Of a stretch of 64,000 nucleotides of DNA, positions 44,011-51,818 are shown in pieces. The notes beneath the pieces were generated by a model. The model was not told the origin of the DNA, did no database searches, and saw only the letters and a program-made list of their open reading frames with translations. Source of the DNA: Oscillospiraceae bacterium (GTDB lineage Bacteria; Bacillota; Clostridia; Oscillospirales; Ruminococcaceae). How positions within the stretch are numbered: position 1 is the stretch's first letter; each line of letters opens with the position of its first letter. A program made the translations under genes and the position numbers. The stretch covers positions 1 through 64,000 of the forward strand of contig JAHHTZ010000002.1 of NCBI GenBank assembly GCA_020024285.1, read 5' to 3'.

Positions 44011-45048
44011 TTATTGAAAGGGCAAAAATCCAATCTTTTTATAAACCTTGTCGAGGGTGCGCTGAGAGATCCGCAGAGCCTTCTCTGCGCCGCTGCGATA
44101 GCATTCTTCAAGGTATGCCTTATCATTCATCAGACGATCATACATCTCGCGGACCGGGCGCAGCTCCTCTGCCACAGCCTCTCCGACCGCGGTCTTGAAG
44201 TCACCATAACCCTTTCCGGCAAAGTCGTGCTCGATCTGTTCAAGGCTCAAGCCGGTTACAGCGGAGTAGATGGACATGAGGTTGTTGATGCCGTCTTTTC
44301 CTTCGCGGTATGCAACCTCCATATCGGAGTCCGTAACTGCTCTCTTAAACTTTTTCACGATGCTTTCTGCCGAATCGAGAACGAAAACAGTTGCATTTAC
44401 ATTTTCATCCGATTTGGACATTTTCTTGGTTGGTTCAGCCAAGGACATAATGCGTGCAGCTGTTTTTGGAATATAGCCATCCGGAACCGTAAAGGTATTG
44501 CCGTATAAGCCATTGAAGCGAAGCGCAATATCTCTTGTCAGCTCAAGATGCTGCTTCTGGTCTGCGCCGACAGGGACAAGGTTTGTCTGGTACAGCAAAA
44601 TATCAGCAGCCATCAGGGAAGGGTATGTAAAGAGCCCTGCGTTGATGTTGTCTGCGTGTTTTGCGGATTTATCCTTAAACTGGGTCATGCGGGAAAGCTC
44701 ACCAAACTGGGTGTAGCAGTTCAAAACCCAAGCCAGCTCTGCATGGGTTTTTACATGGCTTTGGATAAAGGTGATGCTTTTTTGAGGGTCAACGCCACAT
44801 GCCAGCATCAGTGCAAAAGCCGAGAGGGTGTTCTTCTTGAGAAGGGCAGGGTCCTGACGAACGGTAATGGCGTGCTGATTTACGATGCAGTAAGCGCAGT
44901 TGTAGTCATCCTGCAGCTCTCCCCAGTTTTTTACAGCTCCAAGATAGTTGCCCAAGGTAAAGGAGCCGTTGGTAGGCTGAATACCGGAAAAAATGACCTG
45001 TTTTTTTTCTGCTTTTTCAGTTGGTGCTGTTTGAATTTTTTCATCCAT
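44011..45048 (-). CDS. trpS: Tryptophanyl-tRNA synthetase
   Basis: Charges tRNA-Trp. 345 residues, class I: the HIGH-type motif lies in GIQPTNGSFTLGNYLGAV (about 22-39) and the KMSKS motif in KKMSKSDENV (about 205-214). Start ATG 45048 follows GAGGAG at 8 bases. Expression is governed by a T-box leader with a UGG specifier directly upstream. Confidence 0.96.
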   Translation of the reverse strand: MDEKIQTAPTEKAEKKQVIFSGIQPTNGSFTLGNYLGAVKNWGELQDDYNCAYCIVNQHAITVRQDPALLKKNTLSAFALMLACGVDPQKSITFIQSHVKTHAELAWVLNCYTQFGELSRMTQFKDKSAKHADNINAGLFTYPSLMAADILLYQTNLVPVGADQKQHLELTRDIALRFNGLYGNTFTVPDGYIPKTAARIMSLAEPTKKMSKSDENVNATVFVLDSAESIVKKFKRAVTDSDMEVAYREGKDGINNLMSIYSAVTGLSLEQIEHDFAGKGYGDFKTAVGEAVAEELRPVREMYDRLMNDKAYLEECYRSGAEKALRISQRTLDKVYKKIGFLPFQ

Positions 45049-45075
45049 AATACATTCTCCTCTCAAATTCTAATG

Positions 45076-45350
45076 ATAAAAAAACATCCGTCCCTGCAAA
45101 TATGCAAGGACAGATGTCAACGATCTGCGGTACCACCTTGATTGGTGCATGACGCACCCACCTCAATGCCCTGTAACGTGGGCAAAGCGTCAGTGGATAG
45201 TAAAAGCAGAGCTTCCTGCTTTGTTCCCCACCGCCCTGCAGGGTCCATTTGCCGACGCGCTGTATCGGATTTCCAGCAATACTCCGACTCTCTGTGCACT
45301 CGCCTTTCGGTTTGATCTCCCTGTTATACGGTTTCAAAATATCCGATGCC
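45076..45350 (-). promoter_or_regulatory. T-box riboswitch leader of trpS, specifier UGG (Trp)
   Basis: The T-box core AAGGTGGTACCGCA lies at 45126-45139 (minus strand), followed by a terminator hairpin (45084-45117) and U-run. Further upstream, stem I has base arms ATCGGAT/ATCCGAT (near 45341 and 45265) and an AGAGAG motif; the specifier-loop position holds UGG (45273-45275), the Trp codon. Uncharged tRNA-Trp would favour the antiterminator and raise trpS. Confidence 0.93.
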
Positions 45351-45404
45351 CCATCTCATGCAGTCTAAGCGCAGCTGCAAAACGAATCATCTCACTTTTG
45401 GCTT

Positions 45405-45433
45405 ATTAAACCACAATAAACCTTGTTTGTCAA
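45405..45433 (-). promoter_or_regulatory. trpS T-box promoter
   Basis: On the minus strand TTGACA (45428-45433) and TTTAAT (45405-45410) with a 17-base spacer. It begins only about 16 bases past the stop of the degenerate ATPase gene. Confidence 0.85.
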
Positions 45434-45448
45434 GAGCAGCGAAGGGAC

Positions 45449-48130
45449 TTACAGCTTCCTCAGATTCGGGATGATGAGGGTCAAAAGCCCCCAGAGAAGC
45501 TGATAAGCAATCAAATGAAGCGGACTCATCATGCCAAGGTCCCCAACCAGAGAGAATACAGCGATGATGCCATATCCAATGATCAAAGCAGCCATCTGGA
45601 TGATGACCCCTTTTGCAATGGCAGATTTTACGATCATACAGTCGCAAATAGCATGAATCATTGTTTTTGAGCTTCCCATATATCCGATATGCGCCGGAGC
45701 CTGCGCCTGCTCCTCAGACAGTTCACGATACTGCTGTGAGGTTTTGCCCGGCATGATCTGGATTTTCTCCTTTGGAAAATCATAAGCGCTCTCGATCTTT
45801 TCTGCGGTGATGTTGGGGTCTGAAGTTTCTACGATCAGGCACATTTCATTGTCAGCCAGCTTATCCAGCTCATCCATTACCTGATTATTTGGGTTGTAGC
45901 TGATGACAAACATCGCAGAAAGCTCGCCGGAGTTTGACAGGTAAACGATATTCTTAGAATCCTTGACATATCGTTTTTCGTAGTCCATGCTCGGCACTTC
46001 GATCCCATGATGGATCATCAGCTCCCGATTGCCGATCAACACTCTCTTTCCATCCACCCAGGCAGACAGTCCCATCGAGTCCTCATACGCAATGTTTTCA
46101 ACGGGGCGCAGCATGCTTTTGTTTGTGCCGATCATTTTATTGAATACCCCTGCCAGCATTCCGTCCGTGCTGCACACAACACTTGCTGCATCGAGAATAA
46201 CAGAATCGATCTTGCTCTGGTCAAATGCCTTGATTCCGTGAAGTGTCACATTTTCCGGTGGGAAAATGTCGCTTGCCTTCATTACAACGCCTTCTGTATC
46301 GGAGAATTGTGCAACAGAAGAATATCCTGCCACCATTGCGCCGCTTGGGATGAGCTTATTTGACAGGCGGAGCATTGGGTAATTTGCAGCCATTGTGGAT
46401 GTGAGCGGGGTGCAGATGCACATCGTTGCAGAGAAGGTGGAAATTGCAACCGCAACATTCTTGTTAAAGATATAGGTAAGGACCGAAATCAGGATGCCGG
46501 CAAGAATGCTTACCGGTGCAACGATATGGTACATGGATTCTGCATAGTCCTCAGAGTAGGAATATTCCAGGAAGTTCGACAAAAACTTTGTTTTTGCAGG
46601 GTAAGCAACAAGACGCTCTTCCATATCAAGATTTTTGGTCCATTCCCTGAGGATAGGCTCCTGATCCATCATTTTGACAGAATATTTGGAGCGGTCGCTT
46701 GCAACCAATTTAAAATTATTTTGGATCCGCAGAATAACCATGATCTTACCAACGATATTGAACATCAAAATCAGCATGGCAACCGGGAAGAATAAGGAAA
46801 CAGCGGTAACGATGGTGTATGATGCAGAATCCTGAGAGGACATCGTCATCTGAAGCAGATCGGGTTTGACAATAAAGCAAACGCCCTGCGCTAAGGTGGC
46901 AATCACAGAAATAGATGGAAGGGTATCCGTATCCGATTTTAACTTGAGCAGGGAAAGGATTCCCCCTCCCACGGTATTGCTGCAAATCACAGCGCCGATT
47001 GCAGCGACCACGGTATTTGCGATCATAAATTCCCGCAGCTTCGTCTCCGGCTGGATAAAGCCCGGCAGAGGCATTGCAGGGTTTGTCATAGACAAAGCCA
47101 GATACAAGGACAGTCCAAACACAACAAGCATCAAAACAAGACGGATCATAAGACCGGTTTTGATCATTTTCATGTCACGGATGACAGATTCCTTGTCTTT
47201 GGAGGAGGTGTAGTCGTCCAAATCAGAGTCATCCTCCGGCTCCTCCTGAGCCTCCGGTTCATTTTCGGCAGGCTCTTCCTTTTTTCTGCGATGATGCCAT
47301 TTTTTCTTTTCGGTCGCTTCATCTTCCAGCATTTCATCCGGGAAAAGGCTTTTTCCGGACGGCTTGTTCCCTTCATCCGGGATCAAATTGGACAAATCGG
47401 CGTCCGCATCCGGAATCTCCTCATCAAAATCAAAGTCCAGACGGAAGGGCTCCTTTGCGGCAGGACTGTGCGTCAAGGGGGCAGGTTCCTCCTCGATGGA
47501 TAATTCGCGTGTAGCCTGCATAAAATCTAAGGACGGGCTTTCCTTTGGCTGAGAAAACTGAAACTGCTCCGAGCTTTTCTGCGGCAGATCCTGAAAGTAT
47601 CGGTCATAGTCAAGGGCAGGATCGTCTGCATCGTCCTCAGGCAGAGTGACCTGAAAGCGCTGCTTCGGAGCTTCCTGCACCGGCTCCTTCCCGACAGGAG
47701 CTTCCTCGTCCGGTTCGTCGAGAGAAAACGCATCCCCAAAAGAAAATGTTCCGAGGTTTTGAGCGGACCTTGCAGGAGAGGAAGGCTCCTTTTCCTGCAT
47801 AAAATCATCTTCTTCCAACAGCGGAGCATCAAAAGAAAAGCCTTTCATCGAAGGAGAAGAGGAACTGGGCTTCTGATTGAAGGAAGAACGAACCGGCGCT
47901 TCCTCCGGCTCCTCCTGCGGAAGGCGGATCACCACTTTTTCCTCCTCCTGCGGTGTTTCGATTGGATCATCCTTCCATTGAAACTGGAAGGGAGCGGGCT
48001 CTTTTCTGACTGGATTCTCCTGCGGCTGGTAGGAGAACGGCTCAGTCTCAAGCTGCTCTTTTTGCTCCTGCTTTGTTTTTTTTGTTTTGATTTCAAGCAG
48101 GATATCGTCGATATTGTAATCCTTACTCAT
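45449..48130 (-). CDS. Degenerate P1B-type ATPase-like membrane protein with long disordered N-terminus
   Basis: 893 residues. Residues 1-320 are acidic, Pro/Glu/Ser-rich and without fold signs, opening with a conserved-looking YNIDDILLEIK motif. Then come eight hydrophobic helices in P1B order: about 325-347, 368-393, 405-425, 437-467, a short 63-residue loop, 533-553, 555-575, a 260-residue cytoplasmic part, 838-862 and 869-890. WVDGKRVLIGNRELM (691-705) is a heavy-metal-ATPase nucleotide-domain signature. But CPC is replaced by CTP (573-575), DKTGT by SDTEG (610-614), the loop has no TGE, and GDGxND is replaced by YMGSSKT (817-823). It cannot form the phospho-enzyme by the known mechanism. 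Probably co-transcribed with rlmB, 27 bases upstream. Role unknown. Confidence 0.82.
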   Translation of the reverse strand: MSKDYNIDDILLEIKTKKTKQEQKEQLETEPFSYQPQENPVRKEPAPFQFQWKDDPIETPQEEEKVVIRLPQEEPEEAPVRSSFNQKPSSSSPSMKGFSFDAPLLEEDDFMQEKEPSSPARSAQNLGTFSFGDAFSLDEPDEEAPVGKEPVQEAPKQRFQVTLPEDDADDPALDYDRYFQDLPQKSSEQFQFSQPKESPSLDFMQATRELSIEEEPAPLTHSPAAKEPFRLDFDFDEEIPDADADLSNLIPDEGNKPSGKSLFPDEMLEDEATEKKKWHHRRKKEEPAENEPEAQEEPEDDSDLDDYTSSKDKESVIRDMKMIKTGLMIRLVLMLVVFGLSLYLALSMTNPAMPLPGFIQPETKLREFMIANTVVAAIGAVICSNTVGGGILSLLKLKSDTDTLPSISVIATLAQGVCFIVKPDLLQMTMSSQDSASYTIVTAVSLFFPVAMLILMFNIVGKIMVILRIQNNFKLVASDRSKYSVKMMDQEPILREWTKNLDMEERLVAYPAKTKFLSNFLEYSYSEDYAESMYHIVAPVSILAGILISVLTYIFNKNVAVAISTFSATMCICTPLTSTMAANYPMLRLSNKLIPSGAMVAGYSSVAQFSDTEGVVMKASDIFPPENVTLHGIKAFDQSKIDSVILDAASVVCSTDGMLAGVFNKMIGTNKSMLRPVENIAYEDSMGLSAWVDGKRVLIGNRELMIHHGIEVPSMDYEKRYVKDSKNIVYLSNSGELSAMFVISYNPNNQVMDELDKLADNEMCLIVETSDPNITAEKIESAYDFPKEKIQIMPGKTSQQYRELSEEQAQAPAHIGYMGSSKTMIHAICDCMIVKSAIAKGVIIQMAALIIGYGIIAVFSLVGDLGMMSPLHLIAYQLLWGLLTLIIPNLRKL

Positions 48131-48157
48131 CTTAAATCCCCTTTTACTAAAAGAACC

Positions 48158-48922
48158 TTATCTTGCACGAATGTCATTTCTTTGGCGTACAGCCTCATAG
48201 ATCACGATTCCTGCTGCTACAGATGCGTTGAGAGAATTGACCTTGCCTTTCATGGGCAGGGATACCACAAAATCACAATGCTGCTTTGTTAGATGGCTGA
48301 CGCCAAATCCCTCAGAGCCGACAACAACGCCGATCGGACCCTTCATATCGGCTTGGCACCAAGGCTCCCCGTCCATATCTGCACAAAAGATCCAGAACCC
48401 CTTTTCCTTGAGCTCATCGATGGTGCTTACAAGGTTCGAAACACGGACAACCGGCATATGCTCCACAGCTCCGGCAGAAGTTTTTGCCACAGTTGCAGTC
48501 AGACCGACCCCGCGGCGCTTCGGGACGATCACACCGTGTGCACCGGCAGCTTCTGCGGTACGAATGATAGCGCCCAGATTATGCGGGTCTTCAATGTTGT
48601 CGCAAATTACAACAAAGGGAGGTTCTGTTCCGGCTTTGCGCATCACATCGTCCATCGTGGAAAATTCGCGGCAGGCAGCAACAGCAGCGACCCCCTGATG
48701 GTTGATTTCGCCGCACAGAGCTTCGAGCTTTTGCGGGGTAGCATCCTTGATCGGGATATTTTCATCCTTTGCACAGGCGATGATTTTTCCGAGGGCACCC
48801 TTTGCACCGCCCTTCAGTATGTAGATGCTGTCGATCGGACGACCGCTGCGAAGGGCTTCCATAACCGCATTGCGTCCTGCGATCACATCCCTTGCAGGCG
48901 TGTTATTTTCCTGATTTCTCAA
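48158..48922 (-). CDS. rlmB: 23S rRNA (guanosine2251-2'-O)-methyltransferase RlmB family
   Basis: SPOUT (TrmH group) RNA ribose methyltransferase. 254 residues: N-terminal substrate-binding domain starting IAGRNAVMEALRSG, then the knot with NIEDPHNLGAIIRTAEAAGAHGVI (about 113-136), VVVGSEGFGVS (about 203-213) and LPMKGKVNSLNASVAAGI (about 226-243). Start is TTG 48922, 8 bases after GGAGG. The degenerate ATPase gene follows 27 bases downstream. Confidence 0.93.
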   Translation of the reverse strand: MRNQENNTPARDVIAGRNAVMEALRSGRPIDSIYILKGGAKGALGKIIACAKDENIPIKDATPQKLEALCGEINHQGVAAVAACREFSTMDDVMRKAGTEPPFVVICDNIEDPHNLGAIIRTAEAAGAHGVIVPKRRGVGLTATVAKTSAGAVEHMPVVRVSNLVSTIDELKEKGFWIFCADMDGEPWCQADMKGPIGVVVGSEGFGVSHLTKQHCDFVVSLPMKGKVNSLNASVAAGIVIYEAVRQRNDIRAR

Positions 48923-48978
48923 TCTTTTTTCCTCCGTTACTCTATCATGGTATCATAAAAACAAGATGATTTTAGGAT

Positions 48979-49014
48979 AAAAGAATGCCATATCTTTGAG
49001 TAAATATGGCATTC
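48979..49014 (-). terminator. Terminator after the small tail-anchored gene
   Basis: GAATGCCATAT (48983-48993) and ATATGGCATTC (49004-49014) form an 11-bp stem that on the minus strand runs into TTTTAT. Confidence 0.75.
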
Positions 49015-49158
49015 AATCGTACATTCCATCTCTTTATATCGTGTTTGTATCGCAATCATTATATCACAGAAGCAATCTACAATGAAGTATTTTCTTTGAA
49101 ATAAGATACAATATCGAATAAATTTGTTCTAACTGTATATTGCGGCAGATGAAACCTC

Positions 49159-49422
49159 TTAAAACAGGAAAAAGAGCAGAGCCGCCCCAGCGGCTGTCCC
49201 AAGCAGGATCTGCAGTGCCCGCTTCCAGCCAATGGATCGAAATACAGAAGAGATGCGCGGGTAGCGAACGGTTTGGATCGTGGCAAGATATTGCTGTGCC
49301 TCATCCTCCACAGTTCGGGAACCGTTGATGGGGTGTTCCTTCACATACAATACAGCGCGGTCAAAGTAAGGGTTGCCGGTATCATTGATTTCAATCACCA
49401 TTTTATTTGTTCCTCGTACCAT
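49159..49422 (-). CDS. Hypothetical tail-anchored small protein, 87 aa
   Basis: I do not recognise a family. The first 65 residues are soluble (MVIEINDTGNPYFDRAVLYVKEHP); the last 20 (about 68-87) form one hydrophobic helix reaching the C-terminus with no tail after it, the layout of a tail-anchored membrane protein. Start ATG 49422 lies 10 bases after GAGAGG; a later ATG (49401) is also possible. It has its own terminator before rlmB. Confidence 0.65.
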   Translation of the reverse strand: MVRGTNKMVIEINDTGNPYFDRAVLYVKEHPINGSRTVEDEAQQYLATIQTVRYPRISSVFRSIGWKRALQILLGTAAGAALLFFLF

Positions 49423-49901
49423 AATAGACCATCCTCTCCTATTTTTTGTCAAGCGACAGAAACATAAAAATTCGACAAATTTTTCACTCTTTTTTGTTGG
49501 GATGTTGAAATAATTGTGGAATCTGTTTAGAATTTCAAAAATCCAACCTCAGCAAGCGATAATTCCTCTCTGTATAATACAGATTTCCAGTTTCCACCGA
49601 TGCTTTTCAATATTATGTTGAAAACTAAGTTGAAAGTGTTGAATCACTGATGATTGCTGTAATTTTTTTCGTCAGCGAAAATGTTTATAACTTTCCTTGG
49701 TTTTCTCTTGTTTTACAAAAAGTAATATCTTTCGACATGCGGTATTTCCTTTGACAAATCGCCTGATTGAAAATTTTTTCATTTCTCTGCGGCGGATTTC
49801 ATGCTATACTGAGAAAAAGAAACCGGCAGAGAGCCTTCTGATATTATCATATCCATCTCCTGCCTTTTTACACAGTCTTTTTCAAAAAAAGGAGATTTTC
49901 T
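49423..49901. other. AT-rich gap before the 8-oxoguanine glycosylase gene
   Basis: 479 bases, very A/T rich, no believable gene. It holds CTGTATAATACAG (near 49571), a 13-base palindrome containing TATAAT; a TATACT (near 49805) that may be the -10 box of the downstream gene; and ATGTTGAAATAA, which also occurs in oriC (see findings). Confidence 0.5.
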
Positions 49902-50756
49902 ATGGCAAGCTACGCGATTTCAGAACGGGCAGACGGTATTTTAGTTTCAAACCTTTTCGATTTCTCTCTGCCGGAAATTTTGGACTGCGGTCAATGCTTT
50001 CGATGGGTCCCGGATGAGCAGGGGGGCTATTCCGGGATTGCAATGGGTCGTCACTTAACGATCCGTCCAATCGATTCGCACACCTTTTTGTTTTGCTCAA
50101 CCGATGAGAAAACCTTTCGGGAGGTTTGGGCGCCCTATTTCGACCTGGAACAGGACTATGGAAAAATCAAGGAGCTCCTTTCTCAGGACCCTGTGCTGCA
50201 AAGTGCGGCACAGTATGCACCGGGGATCCGCATTTTAAGGCAGGACAGCTGGGAAACACTCTGCACCTTTATCATCAGTCAAAACAACAACATCAAGCGC
50301 ATCCGCGGCATCGTAGAGCGGTTGTGCGAAACATTCGGAGAGCCGATCGACGGCGGGTTTTCCTTCCCGACACCGCAGCGCCTTGCTAAGGCCTCTTTGG
50401 AGGAGCTTGCTCCCTTGCGCAGCGGGTTTCGGGCAAAATATCTGCTGGATGCAGCCCAAAAAGTGGTTTCCAATGAGGTGGATCTGTCTGCCATCTGCAC
50501 CATGGAGTACAAGGACGCGAAAGATTGTCTTTGCAAAATCTACGGCGTGGGACCGAAGGTGGCAGATTGTGTGCTTCTGTTTGGGTTTTATCGGCTGGAG
50601 TCCTTCCCGATGGATGTATGGATGAAGCGGGCAATGAGTGCGCTCTTTCCAAAGGGGCTCCCTTCTTTTGCGGTTCCCTACAGCGGGATCGCCCAGCAGT
50701 ACATCTTTCACTATGCAAGGACCTGTCCTGACAGCCTGACCTGTCAGGAGAAATGA
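49902..50756 (+). CDS. ogg: 8-oxoguanine DNA glycosylase (OGG1-type, HhH-GPD)
   Basis: Removes 8-oxoguanine from DNA and nicks the strand. 284 residues: an N-terminal beta domain (LDCGQCFRW, the OGG_N mark at about 27-35) and an HhH-GPD domain. ISQNNNIKRIRG (about 125-136), then the hairpin with catalytic Lys in YGVGPKVADC and the catalytic Asp in FPMDVWMKR. These residues fit OGG1 rather than AlkA. Start ATG 49902 follows AAAAAAGGAG. Confidence 0.92.
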   Translation: MASYAISERADGILVSNLFDFSLPEILDCGQCFRWVPDEQGGYSGIAMGRHLTIRPIDSHTFLFCSTDEKTFREVWAPYFDLEQDYGKIKELLSQDPVLQSAAQYAPGIRILRQDSWETLCTFIISQNNNIKRIRGIVERLCETFGEPIDGGFSFPTPQRLAKASLEELAPLRSGFRAKYLLDAAQKVVSNEVDLSAICTMEYKDAKDCLCKIYGVGPKVADCVLLFGFYRLESFPMDVWMKRAMSALFPKGLPSFAVPYSGIAQQYIFHYARTCPDSLTCQEK

Positions 50757-50775
50757 TTTATGGAGCTATTTTGAT

Positions 50776-50804
50776 TTGCTTTTTCACGGACAACTGTTTA
50801 TAAT
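50776..50804 (+). promoter_or_regulatory. Aldolase promoter
   Basis: TTGCTT (50776-50781) and TATAAT (50799-50804), 17-base spacer, 50 bases before the fba start. Confidence 0.8.
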
Positions 50805-50854
50805 GAAGATACCGTCACGGTTTGATTTTATTGAGTCAGGGAGGATGTTTTATT

Positions 50855-51718
50855 ATGTTAGTTTCTGCAAAAGAAATGCTGATTAAGGCAAAAGCAGGCA
50901 AGTATGCCATCGGTCACATCAATATCAACAATTTGGAATGGGCAAAGGCAACGCTTCTCACCGCACAGGAAAACAACTCTCCTGTTATTTTGGGTGTATC
51001 CGAGGGCGCAGGCAAATATATGGGCGGATACAAAACAGTAGTTGGCATGGTGAATGGACTGATGGATGAGCTGAATATCACTGTTCCGGTTGCACTCCAT
51101 CTCGATCATGGCACCTATGAGGGCGCAATCGAATGTCTGGAAAAGGGCTTTTCCTCCGTTATGTTCGATGGTTCCCACTATCCAATCGAAGAAAATATTG
51201 AAAAAACGAAGGATATCATCCGTCGTGCAAAGGCACTTGGTGCTTCAGTAGAGGCAGAAGTAGGTGCAATCGGCGGGGAAGAGGACGGCGTGATCGGCGG
51301 CGGCGAAGTAGCTGATCCGGAAGAATGCCAGCGCATTGCAGAACTGGGCGTTGATATGCTTGCAGCCGGCATCGGAAATATCCACGGCGTATATCCTCCA
51401 ACCTGGACAGGACTCAACTTTGAAGTTTTGGCAGAAATCCAGAAACGCACCGGAACCATGCCACTCGTACTCCACGGCGGCACGGGGATTCCCGATGACA
51501 TGATCAAAAAGGCAATCAGCCTCGGAGTATCCAAAATCAATGTAAACACAGAATGCCAGCTCGTATTTGCAGAGGCTACCCGCAAATACATCGAAGAAGG
51601 CAAGGACCTTCAGGGCAAGGGCTACGACCCAAGAAAACTGCTCAAGCCGGGCTATGAGGCAATCAAAGAGAAAGTAAAAGAGAAAATGATCCTCTTTGGC
51701 TCTGTCAATAAGGCATAA
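50855..51718 (+). CDS. fba: Class II fructose-bisphosphate aldolase
   Basis: Zn-dependent cleavage of fructose-1,6-bisphosphate in glycolysis. 287 residues with the class II marks: ALHLDHGTYEGAIECLEKGFSSVMFDGSHYP (metal His and catalytic Asp), VEAEVGAIGGEEDG (metal Glu), GNIHGVYP and LVLHGGTGIPDD (metal His). ATG 50855 lies behind GGAGG at a fair distance. It has its own promoter and terminator. Confidence 0.96.
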   Translation: MLVSAKEMLIKAKAGKYAIGHININNLEWAKATLLTAQENNSPVILGVSEGAGKYMGGYKTVVGMVNGLMDELNITVPVALHLDHGTYEGAIECLEKGFSSVMFDGSHYPIEENIEKTKDIIRRAKALGASVEAEVGAIGGEEDGVIGGGEVADPEECQRIAELGVDMLAAGIGNIHGVYPPTWTGLNFEVLAEIQKRTGTMPLVLHGGTGIPDDMIKKAISLGVSKINVNTECQLVFAEATRKYIEEGKDLQGKGYDPRKLLKPGYEAIKEKVKEKMILFGSVNKA

Positions 51719-51741
51719 AGATTAACTTCTCAAAGAAAAAG

Positions 51742-51787
51742 CAACTCCCGAAATGGCGCTTTCCGCCATTTCGGGAGTTGTTCTTTT
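51742..51787. terminator. Bidirectional terminator between fba and the amidohydrolase gene
   Basis: Perfect 17-bp stem (51742-51758 with 51764-51780), CTTTC loop. T-runs follow on the plus strand (TTCTTTT) and on the minus strand (CTTTTTC), so it serves both convergent genes. Confidence 0.93.
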
Positions 51788-51818
51788 CAAAGTGTTTTGA
51801 TGAGAAAGCTTTGATCTG

